Below, piece by piece: positions 34,256-42,860 of a DNA stretch of 64,000 bases. The translations under genes and the position numbers were made by a program. The DNA is from an uncultured Verrucomicrobiota bacterium. Its GTDB lineage: Bacteria; Verrucomicrobiota; Verrucomicrobiia; Opitutales; Opitutaceae. Positions within the stretch are counted from its first letter, which is position 1; each line of letters begins with the position of its first letter. The notes under the pieces are model-generated. The model did no database searches. It was not told where the DNA came from and saw nothing but the letters and a program-made list of their open reading frames with translations. The stretch lies in contig CAIUGM010000006.1 of assembly GCA_903898675.1 (NCBI GenBank), positions 25,101-89,100 on the forward strand, given 5' to 3'.

Positions 34256-34615
34256 ATGAAAACATCCGAAATTGCCCAGCGTCTGGTCACTCATTGCCGC
34301 GCCGCCCAGTGGGAGGCCGCCCAAACCGAGTTGTTCGCGCCCGACGCCATCAGCACCGAGGCCCAGGCGATGCCGGGCATGAACCGCGAAACCAAGGGTC
34401 TCGCCGCCATCATCGAGAAGGGCCGCCAGTTCGGCGCCAAGATCGAGACGGTCCATGCCCTGACGGTTTCCGATCCGCTGGTCGCGGAGAGCGCCTTCGC
34501 CGTCACCATGGGCCTGGACGTGACCATGAAGGGGCAACCCCGGATGCAGATTGCCGAGCTTTGCGTCTACCTGGTGAAGGACGGCAAGATCGTTTCCGAG
34601 GAATTTCATCCCTGA
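34256..34615 (+). CDS. SnoaL/NTF2-like protein 1
   Basis: 119 residues, no signal peptide. The NTF2-like fold is suggested by an N-terminal helix (EIAQRLVTHCRAAQWEAAQ), ELFAPDAISTEAQ, the helix LAAIIEKGRQFG and strands SAFAVTMGLDVTM and ELCVYLVKDGKIVSEEF. Such proteins are small enzymes or ligand binders; the active residues vary and I cannot name a substrate. The upstream palindrome is shared with another NTF2-like gene at 39301. It converges with the acyl-CoA synthetase gene. Confidence 0.75.
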   Translation: MKTSEIAQRLVTHCRAAQWEAAQTELFAPDAISTEAQAMPGMNRETKGLAAIIEKGRQFGAKIETVHALTVSDPLVAESAFAVTMGLDVTMKGQPRMQIAELCVYLVKDGKIVSEEFHP

Positions 34616-34632
34616 TACCGGCCGCGCCAGCG

Positions 34633-36222
34633 TCAGGGCGCCTTCTCCCGGAGCTCGATCCGGCGCGTCTTGCCGCTGGCCGTTTTTGGCAGGCTGGTGA
34701 CGAACTCCACCTCGCGGGGGTACTTGAAGGGCGCGATCGTCTGCTTGCAGTGCTGCTGCAGGGACCGCCGGAGGTTGTCGCTGGCCGCATGACCGGGTCG
34801 CAGCATGATGAAGGCCTTCACGATCTGCCCGCGCTTGGCGTCGGATTTTCCGATCACCGCGACATCGAGGACCGCCGGGTGCTCGAGCAGCGCGCTCTCC
34901 ACCTCGAACGGCCCGATGCGAAAGCCCGAGCTCTTGATCACGTCATCGTGGCGGCCGACAAACCAGTAGTAACCGTCGGCGTCGCGCCGGGCCCGGTCGC
35001 CGGTGAAGTACCAGTCGCCGGTGAATTTGTCGGCCGTCTCCTCCGGGTTGCACCAGTATTCCTGGAACAAGCCGAGCGGCCGCTGCGGCTTCACCCGGAT
35101 GGCGATCTCGCCCTCGACACCCGCCGGGGCCTCCTGCCCGTCGTCGCCGAGGAGCGTGACGTTCATGCCGGGGGTGGGCCGGCCCATTGAGCCGGGACGC
35201 ACGGGAAAGCCGAGCGACGGGAAATTGCCGATCAGCACGACGGTCTCCGTCTGCCCATAGGCTTCGTGCAGCGTGAGCCCGGTGGCGTCCCGCCAGATTT
35301 TCAGCAGCTCCGGATTCAATGGCTCGCCGGCGGTCACGCAGTGCCGCAGGTGCGGGAACCGCCGCCGGCTGAGATCCTCCCGCACGATGATCCGCAGCGC
35401 CGTGGGTGGGGCGCACCAGGTGGTGACGGGGTAATGCTCCAGCGTATCGAGCGCGAGGACGGGGTTGAAGTTGCCCGCGACATGCAGCGCGAAGACGCCG
35501 GCGCCCATCTGCCAGGGACCGTAGAAACTCGACCACGCGGCCTTGCCCCATCCGAGGTCGGAAATATTCCAGTGCAAATCGTCCGGGCGCAGATCGAGCC
35601 AGAGTCCGCCGGTGAGCCGGTGGGCCAGGGCATAGCTGGCCTGGGTGTGCAGCACCATCTTGGGTTCGCCCGTCGTGGCGCTGGTGAAGTACAGGATGCC
35701 GGGATCGCCGCTCCGGGTCCGCTCGCCGGCAAACTCCGTCGGCGCGGCGCTCACCCCGGCGTCAAAGTCGGTCCAGCCCGCGGCCGTCCCGGCAACGAGC
35801 AGGCGCTGGCCGGCGAACTCGCCGATCTTGGCGATCCCGTCGGGGGTCGTGATGATCGCGGCCACCTGCGCCGTCTCGATGCGATACCGCACTTCCCGCG
35901 GCGAGAGCAGGAGGGTCGCCGGTACCGGCACGGCCCCGAGCCGGATCAGCCCGAGCATGGCGATCCACCATTCGGGCAGGCGCGGCAACATCACGAGTAC
36001 GCGGTCGCCGCGCCGGACACCCGACGCCTGGAGGAAGTTGGCCGCCTGCGAACTGAGGGCGGTCATCTCGGCAAACGAAAATTTCCGCTCCACCCGCGTT
36101 CCCGCGTCCACCCACCAGAGCGCGAGCGCGTCCGGCTGCTTGCGCGTCCAGCCGTCCAGCGTGTCGGTGGCGAAGTTGTAGAACTCCGGCGCCTGCAACC
36201 CGCTGGTGAAATCGTCTTTCAT
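34633..36222 (-). CDS. AMP-forming acyl-CoA synthetase (medium-chain/benzoate type)
   Basis: 529 residues. It activates a carboxylic acid to acyl-AMP and then acyl-CoA. YFTSATTGEPKMVLH is the P-loop-like A3 motif, YGQTE (A5), YFTGDRARRDADGYYWFVGR (A7/A8 region), and PKTASGKTRRIELRE with the catalytic Lys near the end. The P-loop wording is like the ACSM medium-chain group rather than acetyl-CoA synthetase. No beta-oxidation genes are adjacent. ATG 36222 is chosen because the frame upstream is Pro/Arg-rich and unlike the family. Confidence 0.9.
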   Translation of the reverse strand: MKDDFTSGLQAPEFYNFATDTLDGWTRKQPDALALWWVDAGTRVERKFSFAEMTALSSQAANFLQASGVRRGDRVLVMLPRLPEWWIAMLGLIRLGAVPVPATLLLSPREVRYRIETAQVAAIITTPDGIAKIGEFAGQRLLVAGTAAGWTDFDAGVSAAPTEFAGERTRSGDPGILYFTSATTGEPKMVLHTQASYALAHRLTGGLWLDLRPDDLHWNISDLGWGKAAWSSFYGPWQMGAGVFALHVAGNFNPVLALDTLEHYPVTTWCAPPTALRIIVREDLSRRRFPHLRHCVTAGEPLNPELLKIWRDATGLTLHEAYGQTETVVLIGNFPSLGFPVRPGSMGRPTPGMNVTLLGDDGQEAPAGVEGEIAIRVKPQRPLGLFQEYWCNPEETADKFTGDWYFTGDRARRDADGYYWFVGRHDDVIKSSGFRIGPFEVESALLEHPAVLDVAVIGKSDAKRGQIVKAFIMLRPGHAASDNLRRSLQQHCKQTIAPFKYPREVEFVTSLPKTASGKTRRIELREKAP

Positions 36223-36326
36223 CTCGCCGCCATTCTCGGCCCCCCGGCCGGGAAGGGAAGGGTGAAGCGCCCGGTGACTCGCTGCGCCCGGGACTATTAC
36301 GCCGCCGCGGACCGCCGGCCTGTTTG

Positions 36327-37568
36327 CTAATAGGCCGCGAAGTGACGCGAACCGAGCCAACGGGCCAGCCCAAGGAGCACCAGGGCGATGGGAAAAAAGA
36401 GACTGGGCGCGCCGCCCCCACCGCCCAAGGCCGGGGCCGGCGTAGGAGCCGGGGACGGAGGGGTGGGCGCCGGCGTGTTCACCGTGAGCGTGGCGGCATC
36501 GCTGATGGCACTGCCGGCGGTATTGGTCGCGACGGCCTCATAGTTGGCCGCGTCGGGGTTGGCCACGCTGGCGAGAGTGAAGGCGCTCGCGGTCGCGCCG
36601 GCGATATCCGTGCCGTTTTTGCGCCAGCGAAAAACCGGGGGCGGATTGCCGCTCGCGGCGACTTGGAATGTGACCGCCTGGCCGGTGTTCACGGTCTGGC
36701 TCCGGGGCTGCGTGGTGAAGGCGGGCCCGATCGGGGCAGACGCACTGGCGTAGACCCGCACCCAGTCGACCGCCAGCGTCTGGGGGAAAGTCGTGGTGCC
36801 ATCCGGGCTGCCCGGCCAGTCCCCGCCCACGGCCAGATTGAGAATGATAAAGAAATTGTCCTGAAAAGCCGTCATGGTCGGCCACTGCTTGGGGTCGATG
36901 CTGGAGCGCGCGTACTCCGTGCCGTCGAGCTTCCACGCGATCGCGGTGGCATCCCACTCGATCTCGAAGACGTGGTAATCGTCGTTGAAGATCTGCGGGT
37001 CCGGCAGCTCCTGCCGGCTGCTGCCCGTGGAGGCCGGGCCGTTGGCGTCCCAGTGGAGCGTGCCGTAGATCGAGTCGTCCCGGTTCTCGCCGCCGCCGAT
37101 CATCTCCATGATGTCGATCTCGCCGCACTTCGGCCAGCCGACGGTGTTGATGTTGTCGCCGAGCATCCAGCAGGCGGGCCACAGGCCCTGGCCCTTGGGC
37201 AGACGCATGCGCGCGGCGATCTTCCCGAAGGTCCACGCGTGCTTGCCCTGGGTCGTCAGCCGCGCCGAGGTGTAGCTGCCGTCGGAATTCTTGGTGGCGG
37301 TAATGACCAGTTCGCCGTTTTGCACGACCGCGGCGGTCGAGGTGTAGGTCTCAAGCTCGTGGTTGCCCCAGCCGCCGCCGCCGAGCTCGAACGTCCAGTT
37401 GGCCGGGTCCACGGCCGGGCCGCTGAATTCATCCGACCACACGAGCGTCCAGCCCGGGCCGGGGCTCCAAGTGTCGGGCGTCGCGGCGCGGGCGCCGAGT
37501 GGCAGGAGGATCAGCGCCAGGCCGGCGATCCAGCGGAAACCAAAACGCGACGGGGATTTCGCTTTCAT
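36327..37568 (-). CDS. GH16 endo-glucanase with Ig-like domain and C-terminal sorting tail
   Basis: 413 residues. A signal peptide is followed by the GH16 lectin-fold domain (about 35-275), where EIDIMEM holds the nucleophile Glu150, Asp152 and acid/base Glu155; the sequence fits laminarinases (beta-1,3-glucan). An Ig-like domain follows (about 280-365: TQPRSQTVNTGQAVTFQV, YEAVATNTAGSA), then a Pro-rich linker, GGGGGAPS, a hydrophobic helix and a short basic end (RWLGSRHFAAY). This tail looks like a GlyGly-CTERM-type sorting signal, implying surface anchoring or processing. Confidence 0.9.
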   Translation of the reverse strand: MKAKSPSRFGFRWIAGLALILLPLGARAATPDTWSPGPGWTLVWSDEFSGPAVDPANWTFELGGGGWGNHELETYTSTAAVVQNGELVITATKNSDGSYTSARLTTQGKHAWTFGKIAARMRLPKGQGLWPACWMLGDNINTVGWPKCGEIDIMEMIGGGENRDDSIYGTLHWDANGPASTGSSRQELPDPQIFNDDYHVFEIEWDATAIAWKLDGTEYARSSIDPKQWPTMTAFQDNFFIILNLAVGGDWPGSPDGTTTFPQTLAVDWVRVYASASAPIGPAFTTQPRSQTVNTGQAVTFQVAASGNPPPVFRWRKNGTDIAGATASAFTLASVANPDAANYEAVATNTAGSAISDAATLTVNTPAPTPPSPAPTPAPALGGGGGAPSLFFPIALVLLGLARWLGSRHFAAY

Positions 37569-37709
37569 GCGGCGGACGGGGGTAGTGGGACGCTGGCGGC
37601 CAACCTCCACGCGCGTGCCGCATTTTCAAGGGCGATCTATGCACCAAACGAATCTAGTTGTGCACAATCGCCGCCGCGTCCGGCGCGCCGCGGCTGGTCA
37701 TTTCTTGGC

Positions 37710-39068
37710 CTACACGTTCGCCGGATCGGGGTGAATCCACGGCGCGCGGTAAGCGCGGGCCAGCCGGCGGGTCGCCTCGGCGTCGCCGGGAATCGTCCGC
37801 GTTGCGGGGTCATAGCGCAGCGGGCGGCCGAGTTCCTGCGCGACGATGGCCAGTTCGCAGCACGCGCTGGAGATGTGGCCCTCCTCGATGTCGGCGACCG
37901 GCCGGGTGCGGGTTTCGCGGGCCTGCATGAAGTTCAGCACGTGGAGCCGTTCGGTCTCGTCGTAGGCGGCCCCCGCCTGGCTGAAATCAACGTGCGCGAG
38001 GTCGCCGGTCCGCGAGAGCATGTGCACGCCTTCGCGCGCTCCGCCGTCGGCGGGCGTGAACGCATACTCGAGCATCGTCAGGTTGAGCGTGCCGTGCTCG
38101 CCGATGAGCCGGGCGCCCCACTGGTCGGTCCAGTGCCGCTCCGGGATGGGCGAGCCGCCCCACAGGCGGTGTTCCCAGCTGATGTCGAGGTCGGGGTAAT
38201 GGAACACGCTGTGCTGGGTGTCGGGCAGGTTGGAGAAGGACGCCTTCGCGACGTAGATGCCACCCGTGGACTCGATCGATTCCGGCCAGCCCAGCCCGAG
38301 CAGCCAGCGAACCTTGTCGAGCATGTGCACGCCCAGGTTGCCGATGGGGCCGTTGCCGTACTCCATGAAGGCGCGCCAGCCGCGCTCCTCCTTCATGGCC
38401 TTGAAGGGCAGCCGCGGCGCCGGGCCCGTCCAGAGGTCGTAATTCAAATGCGGCGGCACGGGCGCATCCGGCACCGGTCCGGCGCTCCAGCCCTCCGAGC
38501 CGAGGTAGCTGTACAGCTCGATCAACCCGATTTTGCCCAGCCGGCCGCTGGTGATGTATTTGTCGCGGGCTTCGCGATAAAGCGGATTGCTGCGCCGCTG
38601 GGTGTTCACCTGTACGACCCGGCCGTACTTGCGCGCCGCCGCGACGAGCGCCTCGCCCTCGAGGACGTCGACGCCGACGGGTTTTTCCAGATAGAGGTCG
38701 GCCCCGGCTTTCATCGCCGCAAGGGCGGGCAGTGCGTGCCAGTGGTCGGGGGTGCCGACGATGACAATGTCGAGCGGCTCCGCGGCCAGCATGTCGCGGT
38801 AATCGGCGAAGGTCCGCGGCACGGCCGTCTGGTGCCGGGCGACGAGCGCGAGGGTTTTCTGGAGCAGATGCTGGTTGACGTCGCAGAGTGCAACCACGTG
38901 CACCGGCGTGCACCGCACGAACGCACCCAGGTTCACGCCCGCATACCAGCCGCAGCCGATGATCCCGACGCGCGGCACCGGTTTCGAGTCGGCGGCGAAC
39001 AGGCGGGAACGGGTGGCGGCGACGGCGCCGGCCGCGGCGAGGGAGGAGACAAACGTGCGACGGTTCAT
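37710..39068 (-). CDS. Tat-exported Gfo/Idh/MocA-family oxidoreductase
   Basis: 452 residues. MNRRTFVSSLAAAGAVAA is a twin-arginine signal. The Rossmann domain starts RVGIIGCGWYAGVNLG, and LYLEKPVGVDV holds the EKP motif that positions the nicotinamide. The family oxidises, reduces or epimerises sugars and cyclitols with NAD(P); members with Tat signals are common in Verrucomicrobiota and Planctomycetota and carry a tightly bound cofactor across the membrane. The start follows ACCCCTCCCCT. The substrate is unknown. Confidence 0.9.
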   Translation of the reverse strand: MNRRTFVSSLAAAGAVAATRSRLFAADSKPVPRVGIIGCGWYAGVNLGAFVRCTPVHVVALCDVNQHLLQKTLALVARHQTAVPRTFADYRDMLAAEPLDIVIVGTPDHWHALPALAAMKAGADLYLEKPVGVDVLEGEALVAAARKYGRVVQVNTQRRSNPLYREARDKYITSGRLGKIGLIELYSYLGSEGWSAGPVPDAPVPPHLNYDLWTGPAPRLPFKAMKEERGWRAFMEYGNGPIGNLGVHMLDKVRWLLGLGWPESIESTGGIYVAKASFSNLPDTQHSVFHYPDLDISWEHRLWGGSPIPERHWTDQWGARLIGEHGTLNLTMLEYAFTPADGGAREGVHMLSRTGDLAHVDFSQAGAAYDETERLHVLNFMQARETRTRPVADIEEGHISSACCELAIVAQELGRPLRYDPATRTIPGDAEATRRLARAYRAPWIHPDPANV

Positions 39069-39151
39069 AGGGGAGGGGTTCCAGGCAGGTCTAGCCCGGC
39101 GCCAGCCAAAGACAAGGCGCCCGGCGCCGCGTTCCACCACAACCCGGCTCT

Positions 39152-39213
39152 TGTCACTTAATAGGTGACATGTCGTCGGGGGCTCCCAGCGGGATGTTAC
39201 TTAATACCTGACA
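39152..39213. promoter_or_regulatory. Two similar palindromes with TTAATA cores
   Basis: TGTCAC-TTAATAG-GTGACA (39152-39170) is a perfect 6-bp inverted repeat; TGTTAC-TTAATAC-CTGACA (39195-39213) is a weaker copy 43 bp on. They lie between the start of the oxidoreductase gene and NTF2-like gene 2, so they may be operators for either. The TTAATAG core equals that of the fmt/2483 repeat. Confidence 0.5.
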
Positions 39214-39260
39214 AACTCCGGCCGGGCGCCGAGGGCCTGAAGGTCGGGCGCAGGACTCTG

Positions 39261-39278
39261 CTGACATAACGCTGTCAG
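39261..39278. promoter_or_regulatory. CTGACA-N6-TGTCAG palindrome before NTF2-like gene 2
   Basis: CTGACATAACGCTGTCAG ends 22 nt before ATG 39301 and matches the site at 34187-34204 at 14 of 18 positions, including both half-sites. Confidence 0.6.
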
Positions 39279-39300
39279 TCTCGTGTGTTAGGGTGTGGGC

Positions 39301-39630
39301 ATGAAACTGACGCTGCCTCCGCTGATCACTGCCTTTATCGCCGCCGGCAACCGGCATGACGCCGCCGCCTACGCGGCCTGTTTCGCCTCCGACGGGCTGG
39401 TGCGCGACGAGGGCAAGGTCTACCGCGGCCGGGCGGCCATCGCGGCCTGGCATGCGCTGGTCACGGAAAAATACCATGCGATCTCCACGGTGAAGGCGAT
39501 CGAGGAGATCGGCAGGGCCACGATCCTGACCAACGAGGTTTCGGGTGACTTCGACGGCAGCCCGATCGAACTTCGTTTCCGGCTTAAGATTGATGGTGAC
39601 CAGATCACCTCGCTCAGCATCGCGCCGTGA
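39301..39630 (+). CDS. SnoaL/NTF2-like protein 2
   Basis: 109 residues. LPPLITAFIAAGNRHDAAAY, CFASDGLVRDEGKVYRGRAA and IAAWHALVTEKY are typical of SnoaL-like domains (nuclear transport factor 2 fold). It starts at ATG 39301; a GTG at 39295 is possible. It shares the upstream CTGACA-N6-TGTCAG palindrome with the gene at 34256, although the two proteins are only distantly alike. The reaction is unknown. Confidence 0.8.
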   Translation: MKLTLPPLITAFIAAGNRHDAAAYAACFASDGLVRDEGKVYRGRAAIAAWHALVTEKYHAISTVKAIEEIGRATILTNEVSGDFDGSPIELRFRLKIDGDQITSLSIAP

Positions 39631-39757
39631 GGCGACCACGTTGTCGCTTCAGCCTTCGCCGGGCCTGCGGCTGACAAGACGCTCCAACGCGGCTACTAGC
39701 GCACCGGGCTCGTTCTGGTTTCCCTTTTGCGCGGGCATCTGTCTCGCTCGGGGGGTG

Positions 39758-40528
39758 ATGAAACTACCCCGTCTGTCCGCCCTCGTTGCCTTGTTTCTGT
39801 GCGTCGCGCCGCTTTGGCTCCGCGCCGAGACGCCGGTTGTGCCCGACTGGGCATTGCCCGGTTCCGCCACACACCAGCAGGTGCCGCCGCCGGCGGGCTT
39901 CCACCGGCCGACGGTGACCCTGGCTGTGCCGCTGGGCATCTTCACGGGGCAGTCCGACATCGGCGGACCGCTGCTGCCGGGCAGCGCGAGTTACGACGCC
40001 GGCACGAAGCATTACACGATCAACTCCGCGAGCTACAACATCTGGTACTTCCGCGACGAGTTTCGTTACCTGTGGCAGCAGGTGTCCGGTGACGTTTCCC
40101 TCGCGGCCGACGTTACCTTCCCGAATCCGGCAGGCTACGGCGACCGCAAGGCCGTCCTGGTGATCCGGCAGGACCTGGATGACAACGCCAAGGAAATCAT
40201 GACCGCGCTGCACGGCGCCGGACTGATCCATCTCGCCTTCCGGCCGGCGAAGGGCGCCGACCTCAAGGAATCCCAGCGCATCGAGGGCACCGCCAGCAAG
40301 GCCGGCGCCGCCCCGATCCGCCTCGGCCTCGAGAAGCATGGCGACGCCTTTGCGCTCTTCGTCAGCCTGAAGGGCGAACCCATGCACCAGGTCGGCACTC
40401 CCACCACGCTGCACCTCGACGGACCGTTCTACGTCGGCATCGGCTTCTGTTCGCACCTTCCGGCCACCTCCGACACCACCGTGCTCGAGAACGTGGTGCT
40501 GGAGAATGCGGCGGGTAAGGTGCGGTGA
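39758..40528 (+). CDS. Exported LamG-like/TolB-associated beta-sandwich protein
   Basis: 256 residues. A signal peptide (KLPRLSALVALFLCVAPLWLRA) is followed by one concanavalin-like domain: DIGGPLLPGSASYDAG, INSASYNIWYFRDEFRYLWQ, GDVSLAADVTF, RKAVLVIRQDLDDNAKEIM, GPFYVGIGFCSH. The same domain is known attached to TolB-type propellers in other bacteria; here it is alone. It may bind glycan or act as an exported scaffold. The next gene (M20 hydrolase) also has a signal peptide and follows after 110 nt that contain a repeat. Confidence 0.7.
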   Translation: MKLPRLSALVALFLCVAPLWLRAETPVVPDWALPGSATHQQVPPPAGFHRPTVTLAVPLGIFTGQSDIGGPLLPGSASYDAGTKHYTINSASYNIWYFRDEFRYLWQQVSGDVSLAADVTFPNPAGYGDRKAVLVIRQDLDDNAKEIMTALHGAGLIHLAFRPAKGADLKESQRIEGTASKAGAAPIRLGLEKHGDAFALFVSLKGEPMHQVGTPTTLHLDGPFYVGIGFCSHLPATSDTTVLENVVLENAAGKVR

Positions 40529-40530
40529 GT

Positions 40531-40580
40531 GGAGGGTCCGTCTCCCGACGGACCACGGCCGGTCGGGAGACCGGCCCTCC
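40531..40580. repeat. Inverted repeat, GTCTCCCGAC family
   Basis: GGAGGGTCCGTCTCCCGAC (40531-40549) faces GGTCGGGAGACCGGCCCTCC (40561-40580), imperfect. It is the second copy of the element at 23110-23159 and begins 2 nt after a stop codon. Confidence 0.85.
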
Positions 40581-40638
40581 AGCGCAAGTCTCTGCTTTCG
40601 CATTGCGGACCGACAGTGCCCGCGCATGTTTTTGGAGC

Positions 40639-42132
40639 ATGAATCGTTTCCTGTTTGGATTGGCCGCCGTTCTGACGGTGGGTTTCGTGAATCACTCGGT
40701 AGCCGCGGAGGACGCGGACCTTGTCGCCCTCAAGGCGCAGATCGCCAGCAATCATGACCGCGCGGTGACGCGCTTGCAGAAGTGGATCCAGCTGCCGTCG
40801 ATCGCGGCGGAAAACCGCGGCTTCCCGGAAGGGGCGGAACACCTGATCACCTTGCTGAAGGAAGTCGGCTTCCAGAGCGCGGTCCAGATCCCGACGGACG
40901 GCAAGCCGGGCGTGTTCGCCACGCTCGACGCGGGCGCCGCGAAGACCGTGGGCGTCTACTTCATGTACGACGTGAAGCAATTTGACCCGAAGGAATGGAC
41001 GTCCCCGCCGCTCGACGCCGCGCTGGTCGACAAGCCCGGCCTCGGCAAGGTGATCATGGGCCGTGGCGCCGTGAACCAGAAGGGCCCGGAGTCGGCCTTC
41101 CTCGCCGCCCTGGATGCGTTCCGCACCGCGGGCAAGAAGCTGCCGGTCAACATCGTCCTCGTCGCCGAGGGCGAGGAGGAGATCGGCTCCCCGCACATCC
41201 GGCAGATCGTCTATAATCCGCAGGTGCAGGCGGCGCTGTCCAAGTGCGTCGGCCTCTTCCTGCCCCATGCCACGCAGGGCCTCGACGGCGCGGTCACCGT
41301 GAATCTCGGCGCCAAGGGTGTCATCGAGTGCGAGCTCACCGCGGACTCGCTGACCTGGGGCCGCGGGCCGATGCGGGACACGCATTCCTCCTTCAAGGCG
41401 ATGGTCGACAGCCCGGTGTGGCGGCTGGTCATTGCGCTGGGCACGCTCGTGACGCCCGACGGCAACACGCCGGCGATCGACGGTTACATGGATAATGTTC
41501 CGCCGTTGTCGGCCAGCGACAAGGCGATCATCGCTTCCGCCGCCAAGCGGCTTTCCGAGCGGCAATACCAGGTGATGTCCGGCGGTCTCAAGTGGATCGA
41601 CGATCTGCCGTTCCTCGGCGCGCTGGAGCGGCTCGAGGCCATGCCGACCGTCAACATCGAGGGTATTTACGGCGGCTACACCGGTCCCGGCGGCAAGACC
41701 ATTTTGCCCCACAAGGCCTCGGCCAAGCTCGATCTGCGCCTGGTGCCCGGCCAGACGGCCGACGACGCCCTGGCCAAGTTGAAGGCGCATCTGGTGAAGC
41801 GCGGCTATGGTGACATCGCGGTGGTCATGACCGGCGGCTACAACCCGACGCGGACCCCGGTGGATGCGCCGTTGATCCAGGCGCAGGTCGCCGTGCTCAA
41901 GAGCGTCGGCATCGATCCGGTCATCTGGCCGTGGCTGGCCGGCTCGTATCCGGGCTATGCCTTCACGGACGCCCCGCTGAACCTCGCCGCCGGCCACTTC
42001 GGCCTCGGCTACGGCACCGGCGCCCACGCCCCGGATGAATTCTTCATCATCGATTCCGCCAACCCGAAGGTTCAGGGCTACGACGGCGCCGCGCTGTCGT
42101 ACGTCCAGTACCTCTACCAGCTGGCGAAGTAG
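40639..42132 (+). CDS. Exported M20-family metallo-hydrolase with altered metal ligands
   Basis: 497 residues with a signal peptide (RFLFGLAAVLTVGFVNHSVA). M20 order is clear: YFMYDVKQ (109-111), GRGAVNQKGP (141-150), AEGEEEIGS, ILPHKASAKLDLRLVPGQ in the lid domain and GTGAHAPDEFF near the end. In standard M20 peptidases the first site is HxD and the second GRGxxDxKG; here His is Met109 and the bridging Asp is Asn146, while the catalytic Glu pair and later His are kept. This could be a subfamily with one metal or a changed metal, or a non-peptidase. Confidence 0.85.
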   Translation: MNRFLFGLAAVLTVGFVNHSVAAEDADLVALKAQIASNHDRAVTRLQKWIQLPSIAAENRGFPEGAEHLITLLKEVGFQSAVQIPTDGKPGVFATLDAGAAKTVGVYFMYDVKQFDPKEWTSPPLDAALVDKPGLGKVIMGRGAVNQKGPESAFLAALDAFRTAGKKLPVNIVLVAEGEEEIGSPHIRQIVYNPQVQAALSKCVGLFLPHATQGLDGAVTVNLGAKGVIECELTADSLTWGRGPMRDTHSSFKAMVDSPVWRLVIALGTLVTPDGNTPAIDGYMDNVPPLSASDKAIIASAAKRLSERQYQVMSGGLKWIDDLPFLGALERLEAMPTVNIEGIYGGYTGPGGKTILPHKASAKLDLRLVPGQTADDALAKLKAHLVKRGYGDIAVVMTGGYNPTRTPVDAPLIQAQVAVLKSVGIDPVIWPWLAGSYPGYAFTDAPLNLAAGHFGLGYGTGAHAPDEFFIIDSANPKVQGYDGAALSYVQYLYQLAK

Positions 42133-42156
42133 GCGACCATCTTCGGCAAATCGTAG

Positions 42157-42183
42157 CGGCAGGCCTCCGGGCCTGCCGTTTTT
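42157..42183 (+). terminator. Intrinsic terminator of the M20 gene
   Basis: CGGCAGGCC (42157-42165), loop TCCG, GGCCTGCCG (42170-42178), then TTTTT. A 9-bp GC-rich stem 24 nt after the stop codon. Confidence 0.85.
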
Positions 42184-42197
42184 AGTTTCAGTATAAT

Positions 42198-42270
42198 TAG
42201 GGGCGCAGACTTGCTGCGCCCTCGACCGGGATGCCTTACACGAAGGGCGCAGCAAGACTGCGCCCCTACC
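42198..42270. repeat. Inverted repeat, GTAGGGGCGCAG family
   Basis: TTAGGGGCGCAGACTTGCTG (from 42198) faces CAGCAAGACTGCGCCCCTA (ending 42269). The convergent spacer 42133-42403 holds the terminator and this element; no gene is seen. Confidence 0.85.
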
Positions 42271-42403
42271 GCCCCAACCTGCGAAGGCCGGTTCTGTGTA
42301 ACGCAAAGGGTGGCGCGAGCATCTCGGCTCATCACCACCCCCACACACAACCCCGGCCGGCTACGGACGGACCAGGGGCGATTCTGGTTGCTGCCGCGAC
42401 GGA

Positions 42404-42790
42404 TCAGCGTGCCGGTTCCGTTGCCGTGTCCGGGCTGATAATGGTCGTGACCTCGTTCACGGCGGTGGCGGGGAAACCGCCCTGCTTGGCGTGTTCGCGG
42501 ACCAGCTCGATGTTCGGTGCGAGGTAGACGCAGTACATCTTGTCGCCGGTCACGTAGCTGTGCAGCCACTGGATGTCGGGCCCGAGGTGTTGCAGCACGC
42601 TGCAGGATTTCTGCGAGGCGGCCTTGAGGTCGGTGCCGGTCAGCTTGCCGAGGCCGGGCATGTCACGCTCGATGACGTACATGTGCTGGCCCTTCGGCAG
42701 CGATTCGGGCTTCACGTCACCGGCCGCGAGCGCCGCACCGGCAACGAACCAGGACAGAATGGGAACGAGAATGAATTTGCTGAATTTCAT
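42404..42790 (-). CDS. DUF4242 protein, exported form
   Basis: 128 residues. A signal peptide (KFSKFILVPILSWFVAGAALAA) precedes a DUF4242 domain: MYVIERDMPGLGKLTG, KSCSVLQHLGPDIQWLHSYV, KMYCVYLAPNIELVREHAKQ. A Streptomyces member (SCO4226) binds nickel, but the family role is unsettled. The gene follows a cytosolic paralogue (42861-43136) by 70 nt on the same strand, so the two arose by duplication and are likely co-expressed in two compartments. Confidence 0.85.
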   Translation of the reverse strand: MKFSKFILVPILSWFVAGAALAAGDVKPESLPKGQHMYVIERDMPGLGKLTGTDLKAASQKSCSVLQHLGPDIQWLHSYVTGDKMYCVYLAPNIELVREHAKQGGFPATAVNEVTTIISPDTATEPAR

Positions 42791-42860
42791 GAGGTTTTTG
42801 GGTTTCAGGATTATTTGAATTTTGGCCGTTTGTGCTCTGGGGATTTTGTCTTTGTCTAAA

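Noticed and set aside
36324..39161. Very long open frame (about 945 codons) on the plus strand
   Set aside because: It is the complement of the GH16 and Gfo/Idh/MocA genes, both with clear motifs; high GC leaves antisense frames open. Its protein is Arg/Gly/Ala-rich without any domain.
42198..42270. Possible CRISPR array from repeated GGGGCGCAG words
   Set aside because: Only two facing arms, no regular spacers, no cas genes; it is an inverted repeat of a dispersed family.
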